DNA from: Kangiella sp. TOML190 | GTDB lineage: Bacteria > Pseudomonadota > Gammaproteobacteria > Enterobacterales > Kangiellaceae | Assembly: GCF_023706045.1 (NCBI RefSeq) | Contig: NZ_BQYL01000001.1 | Location: forward strand, 2,214,001 to 2,278,000 | Length of the DNA: 64,000 bases | Reading direction: 5' to 3' | Shown here: positions 60,131-64,000 of the stretch, one piece after another | Layout of the letters: each line of letters starts with the position of its first letter | Position numbering within the stretch: the stretch's first letter is position 1 | Notes under the pieces: generated by a model | Told to the model about the DNA's origin: nothing | Databases searched by the model: none | What the model saw: the letters and a program-made list of their open reading frames with translations, nothing else | Position numbers and translations under genes: made by a program

Positions 60131-61506
60131 TAGGCTACTCTTAATTTTTGGTAACTTCTTGCCAAAACTTTGGCATTTTTAAAAATCATCTCAATCTTAT
60201 CTTTAGACTTAATGCCAACTTTCAACTCGCTACCACTGCAAATATCAATTTTTGCATAGCCAAGCTGTTTTAATAGTTGGACATTATCAGCAGCAACGCC
60301 GCCAGCCACCCTGATTTGCGATTGTTGAGATTGGTATTGCGGGCTTTGCAAAAGCTCCCAATCAAATCTTGTTCCAGTACCACCTTGTTGCTTACCAACT
60401 TGGCTATCCAACAACAACTCATCCACACCTTGATAATCAAGCAGAATACTCTTGCGGTTCATATGGATAACCTTTGAAACTTTAATCGCTGGATCTAGCT
60501 GTTGCTTTAACTCGGAAATATAGGCTTGGCTTTCATCACCATGCAACTGAACCTGCTGTAATTGATATTGCTGCACTTTATCTAAGACAAATTCTTGCGA
60601 CTGATTCTGAAATACGCCAACTATAGGAAGCTTTGCTTTAATAACTTCGGTATGGATTTTTCGCTTAGAGCTTTCGGCAAAGATAATCCCCAAAGATGAA
60701 CTGGGATTAGTCGCGACTATATCAGCATCCTCTTGATTGGTCACGCCACAAATTTTTATATCTCCATACACCAATTGCTTAGCCGCTGTTGCCAAATCTT
60801 GCTGCGCCATCAAGCTAGAACCCACCAAACAAGCATCGGCAAACGGAGCTAAACTTAATACATCTTGGTGATTATTTATGCCTGATTCGGTCACAATAAT
60901 TTTATCCTGAGGGACTAAGGCTGACATAAGTTTGGTGATACTCAGCGAGGTTTGTAGGTTTTTTAAATTTCGATTATTAATACCTATAATTTCAGCATCT
61001 AACGCGACTGCACGCTTTAACTCTTGGTTATCGTGTACCTCCGTTAGCACATCCATATTGAGTCGCTTAGCTTCTGCAGCGCAAAGCATATACTCATGAT
61101 CTGATAACACTGACATCATTAACAAAACCGCATCCGCGCCATAATGCCTTGCCTGCCTGACTTGCTTGGGCAACAAAATAAAGTCTTTGCACAAAATCGG
61201 TTTGCTGGTAGCGGCTCTTACTTGCGCCAATTTACTGAAACTGCCTTGAAAGAATCTATCTTCGGTCAGTACCGAAATTGCATCGGCATATTGGTCATAA
61301 ACTTTGCTAATTTCGGTCAGATCAAAATCAGAGCGAATCAAGCCCTTAGAAGGCGAAGCCTTTTTAACTTCCATAATAAAACCGAACTGCGGCTGACTCA
61401 ATGCTGCCTTAAAGCCACCCTGGCTCAGTGATAACTCATCAAAATCCGGTGTATTGCTGATTAGCTGGCGCTTGTAGGCGACTATTGTTTCTAGAATATT
61501 AGGCAT
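60130..61506 (-). CDS. trpCF: Bifunctional indole-3-glycerol phosphate synthase / phosphoribosylanthranilate isomerase
   Basis: A 458-residue fusion, as in E. coli TrpCF. The TrpC part (about 1-250) has [19 protein letters not shown] and GINNRNL with the catalytic Lys and Glu. The TrpF part (about 255-458) begins [15 protein letters not shown] and ends with [11 protein letters not shown], the family's phosphate-binding loop. It overlaps trpD by 8 bases. Confidence 0.95.
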   Translation of the reverse strand: MPNILETIVAYKRQLISNTPDFDELSLSQGGFKAALSQPQFGFIMEVKKASPSKGLIRSDFDLTEISKVYDQYADAISVLTEDRFFQGSFSKLAQVRAATSKPILCKDFILLPKQVRQARHYGADAVLLMMSVLSDHEYMLCAAEAKRLNMDVLTEVHDNQELKRAVALDAEIIGINNRNLKNLQTSLSITKLMSALVPQDKIIVTESGINNHQDVLSLAPFADACLVGSSLMAQQDLATAAKQLVYGDIKICGVTNQEDADIVATNPSSSLGIIFAESSKRKIHTEVIKAKLPIVGVFQNQSQEFVLDKVQQYQLQQVQLHGDESQAYISELKQQLDPAIKVSKVIHMNRKSILLDYQGVDELLLDSQVGKQQGGTGTRFDWELLQSPQYQSQQSQIRVAGGVAADNVQLLKQLGYAKIDICSGSELKVGIKSKDKIEMIFKNAKVLARSYQKLRVA

Positions 61507-62506
61507 TGGACAACTCCCTAATGGTTTCTACGTGCTGATAAACCTTGCCTGATAAAATTTGCTCTTTAGCCATAGCCAGCCCATCCTTTATAGATCCCAC
61601 TCGATCGTTTAGGTAAAGCAAGGCACCACAATTTGCTGCCACCATGTCAAGGTGCGGCTGTGGCGCTTGTCCTTTAAGTAATCGAATCCCTGCTTGTAAA
61701 TTATCGTCAAGACTGGACACTTGAATATCCTCAAGGCTATGTTTGTGAATACCTAAAGTTAAAGGACTAATAGTGAGTTTAGAAATCTTTCCATTATCGA
61801 GTAAGACAGCATCTGTGGTGTCGTGCACCGCAATCTCATCAAGCCCTGAGCCATTAACAATAAGCGCCTTTTTAGCACCAAGAATCTTCAAGATTTGCGC
61901 AAAAGGCAAGCAATACTTTTTATCATAAACTCCTAATAGCTGAATATCGGCATGCGCTGGATTGGCCAAAGGCCCAATTAAATTAAAAATGGTACGAGTC
62001 TTTAGCGATTGGCGAACTGGCATCACATGTTTAACACCTTGATGATAATCCGGCGCAAATAAAAAGCAAAAGTTGGTGGCATCGAGTAAATCTTTGCTCT
62101 GCTGGGGCGTTAAATGGGTATTGATGTTTAGAGCTTGCATTAAGTCAGAAGAACCGCATTTTGAAGAAACTGAACGATTACCATGCTTAACAAGCTTGAT
62201 ACCTAAACTGGATGCGACAAAAGCCACTAAAGTTGACACATTAATGGTGTTAAGACCATCGCCACCAGTTCCGCAGCAATCGCTAACCAAGTAGTCTCTT
62301 TGCGGAAATGCAACCGCCTGACGCCGTAATGCCTTTGCTGCGCCCGCAATTTCATCTACCGATTCTCCTTTGGTCTTAAGGGCTGCTAGCATTGCAGCAA
62401 CTTGGGGCACTTCTAGTTGACCTGTCAATAACTGATCAAAAGAGCTAGTCGCTTGCTGTAGACTAAGATCTTGACCTTGATATAAAGTTTCAAGCAACTG
62501 CAGCAT
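61499..62506 (-). CDS. trpD: Anthranilate phosphoribosyltransferase
   Basis: A 335-residue enzyme adding phosphoribosyl to anthranilate. GTGGDGLNTINVST (PRPP-binding), KHGNRSVSSKCGSSD and RTIFNLIGPLANPA are all present. It is a separate gene rather than fused to trpG, and overlaps trpG by 17 bases. Confidence 0.97.
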   Translation of the reverse strand: MLQLLETLYQGQDLSLQQATSSFDQLLTGQLEVPQVAAMLAALKTKGESVDEIAGAAKALRRQAVAFPQRDYLVSDCCGTGGDGLNTINVSTLVAFVASSLGIKLVKHGNRSVSSKCGSSDLMQALNINTHLTPQQSKDLLDATNFCFLFAPDYHQGVKHVMPVRQSLKTRTIFNLIGPLANPAHADIQLLGVYDKKYCLPFAQILKILGAKKALIVNGSGLDEIAVHDTTDAVLLDNGKISKLTISPLTLGIHKHSLEDIQVSSLDDNLQAGIRLLKGQAPQPHLDMVAANCGALLYLNDRVGSIKDGLAMAKEQILSGKVYQHVETIRELSNA

Positions 62507-63122
62507 GGCTAGCTCCCGATTGATTCTGGTGTTTGTTAGTAGTCATCACCTGATCTACAAAGTTCATTAACAGCTGTTTACCATCGCGGGTCATAATGCT
62601 TTCTGGATGAAACTGCAAACCATAAACAGGATAATTCTTGTGCGAAACAGCCATAACTTCATCATCATCGGCTACCGCATCAACATTCAAAGCAGCAGGC
62701 AGCTTACAAGGCGACTTACCAGCTGAAAGCGAATGATAACGAGCAACAGAGATTGCATTATCGAATCCAGAAAACAATCCTTGAGCTTGGTGATTCAATT
62801 TGGATACTTTGCCATGAACCACTTGCTCAGCATGTTCAATTTTTCCACCGAAGGCTTCGACTATCGCCTGATGACCTAGGCAAATACCCAACATGGGTTT
62901 ATGAGGATAAAACTCTTTAATCAAACGCATGCTATGTCCCGCGTTTGATGGCGCACCAGGGCCAGGGGAGATCACTAGTGCATCTACTTCTTTAATCAAG
63001 GCTACCAATTGCATATATTCAAGATCGTTTCTAACGATAGTTACATGGTGCCCTAATGATTGAAATTCATAAGCTAAGTTATAAAGGAAAGAGTCGTAGT
63101 TATCGATAATTACAAGTTTCAC
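62490..63122 (-). CDS. trpG: Anthranilate synthase glutamine amidotransferase component
   Basis: A 210-residue class I glutaminase. The nucleophile Cys is in LGICLGHQAIVEAFGG and the His/Glu pair in LQFHPESIMT. It starts at a GTG (63120-63122) immediately after AAAGGAGGTCGC, and the GTGA overlaps the trpE stop, so the two subunits are coupled. PabA-like specificity is possible for any such amidotransferase, but the trp context decides. Confidence 0.95.
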   Translation of the reverse strand: MKLVIIDNYDSFLYNLAYEFQSLGHHVTIVRNDLEYMQLVALIKEVDALVISPGPGAPSNAGHSMRLIKEFYPHKPMLGICLGHQAIVEAFGGKIEHAEQVVHGKVSKLNHQAQGLFSGFDNAISVARYHSLSAGKSPCKLPAALNVDAVADDDEVMAVSHKNYPVYGLQFHPESIMTRDGKQLLMNFVDQVMTTNKHQNQSGASHAAVA

Positions 63123-64000
63123 GCGACCTCCTTTTGCTTTGATTCCATTGGAATACAAGCATTAATTACAGGCAAAGCTTTATGGTACGTTTCAGCACAT
63201 TCCTTTTTGGGACACGAATCATAAACAATGCCAGCTCCAGCGCTGATTGTAGCAACATCATTGCAGACATAAGCAGAGCGTATAACAATAGCGCTATCAA
63301 ATTCTTGATTGGCATTAAAGACACAAACTGCACCGCCATAATAACCGCGAGCGGACTGCTCCAATTGGCGGATAATTTCGTTAGCCTTGATCTTAGGCGC
63401 TCCGGTTAAAGTACCCATATTGGCGCAAGCTCGGTAGGCGTCAAACATATCAAAATCTCGGCTAAGCTGCGCTTTAACTTCGGACACTAAGTGCATAACG
63501 TGCGAGTATTTGACTACAGCTTTGAGTTGGGTCACTTTTCTTGTACCACTTTTGGCAATTCGCGCAATATCGTTACGCGCTAAATCCACCAACATCATAT
63601 GCTCGGCAACTTCTTTTTCATCACTAACCAGCTCATACTCGATCCGAGAATCTTCTTCACTATCGATACCCTTAGCAGTAAAAGCTCTTTTACGTGTTCC
63701 CGCGATCGGGTATAGACTTATCTCTTGATTAGCATCCACTTTTAGAGCACTTTCAGGACTTGCGCCTAGTAAGGTCCCTTGCTCAAACTGAATATAAAAC
63801 ATATAGGGACTAGGGTTCGATTGACGTAACTTGCCATAAGCTAGAAAAGGATCTTCGCAAGCCACTTGATAATTTCTCGATAGGACCACTTGAAATGCAT
63901 CGCCATCAATAATTCGTTGTTTGGCTTTTTCTACTTTTTTAGCAAACTCCTGATCGGAAAGCGAGACGGTAACTAGCTCCGAATCTTGATCAGACTTTGC
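63119..64000 (-). CDS. trpE: Anthranilate synthase component I, C-terminal part (partial)
   Basis: The last 293 residues before the TGA are in the window; the frame is open to its right edge. The chorismate-utilising core is visible: KQRIIDGDAFQVVLSRNY, PIAGTRKRA, ELVSDEKEVAEHMMLVDLARND, GTLTGAPKIKA and GYYGGAVCV. The N-terminal part, any tryptophan-feedback LLES motif and the leader are outside. The overlap with trpG fits TrpE rather than PabB. Confidence 0.93.
   Translation of the reverse strand, partial: AKSDQDSELVTVSLSDQEFAKKVEKAKQRIIDGDAFQVVLSRNYQVACEDPFLAYGKLRQSNPSPYMFYIQFEQGTLLGASPESALKVDANQEISLYPIAGTRKRAFTAKGIDSEEDSRIEYELVSDEKEVAEHMMLVDLARNDIARIAKSGTRKVTQLKAVVKYSHVMHLVSEVKAQLSRDFDMFDAYRACANMGTLTGAPKIKANEIIRQLEQSARGYYGGAVCVFNANQEFDSAIVIRSAYVCNDVATISAGAGIVYDSCPKKECAETYHKALPVINACIPMESKQKEVA

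Overview
The window looks like chromosome of a free-living, probably marine, mid-GC gammaproteobacterium. The gene set and order (dnaX-ybaB-recR, htpG, adk-hemH, yoaA-tsaB-slp, dapA-bamC, perM-bepA, acnB, roxA, dinG-type helicase) are gammaproteobacterial. The many secreted or lipidated peptidase-type proteins (S46, S41, S9, M14, M48) together with leucine/ketone-body catabolism suggest an amino-acid and peptide feeder of the Kangiella/Aliikangiella kind; this placement is inference. There is no tRNA, rRNA operon, CRISPR array, transposase or prophage gene in the window.

Layout. 1-1.6 kb (+): tail of HMG-CoA lyase and the two subunits of 3-oxoacid CoA-transferase, the end of a leucine/ketone-body pathway. 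1.8-6.1 kb (+): an S46 dipeptidyl peptidase and a PAS-GGDEF-EAL membrane protein. 6.1-9.3 kb (-): a MAPEG protein and acnB. 9.6-14.3 kb (+): purB, roxA, a MATE pump and queH, followed by a REP doublet and stacked hairpins. 14.6-20.7 kb (-): slp-tsaB-yoaA-hemH-adk, then a VanZ-like and a DUF1059 protein. 21.0-23.7 kb (-): a two-gene unit of a catalase-related hemoprotein and a lipoxygenase. 24.0-31.5 kb (-): htpG with a sigma-32 promoter, an S41 peptidase lipoprotein, recR, ybaB, dnaX with an A10 slippage tract, and the 4.5S RNA gene. 31.6-34.3 kb (-): a large protein with a PilZ-like tail, and nadA. 34.4-36.5 kb (+): an S9-type lipoprotein that has lost its catalytic residues. 36.5-40.3 kb (-): saccharopine dehydrogenase, a CCP-like M14 peptidase and a chalcone-isomerase-like/TolA-like fusion. 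40.5-42.5 kb (+): a two-component system. 42.5-45.4 kb (-): MBL hydrolase, bamC, dapA. 45.6-55.2 kb: bcp, phoH-type, perM, bepA, tlpA-type, the second PilZ-like paralog, yihY, arsC, a frameshifted wrbA and a DUF2069 protein. 55.3-64.0 kb (-): a collinear trpE(partial)-G-D-CF-B-A, yfcL, aroA, aroC block.

How it fits together. The E. coli block dnaX-ybaB-recR-htpG-adk-hemH is recognisable, but here it is split twice: by the S41 gene between recR and htpG, and by the lipoxygenase/catalase pair plus two small genes between htpG and adk. The catalase-related/lipoxygenase pair is the strongest candidate for a little-described system. Gene order matches the coral allene oxide synthase-lipoxygenase fusion, the heme and iron ligand residues are visible, and the unit has its own sigma-70 promoter with a Cra/LacI-like palindrome at the expected transcription start. 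Other notable items are the dead S9 lipoprotein, the CHI-like/TolA-like fusion, the trp-aro supraoperon with a divergent EPSP synthase, the dnaX slippage tract, and the pair of 524-residue PilZ-like paralogs.
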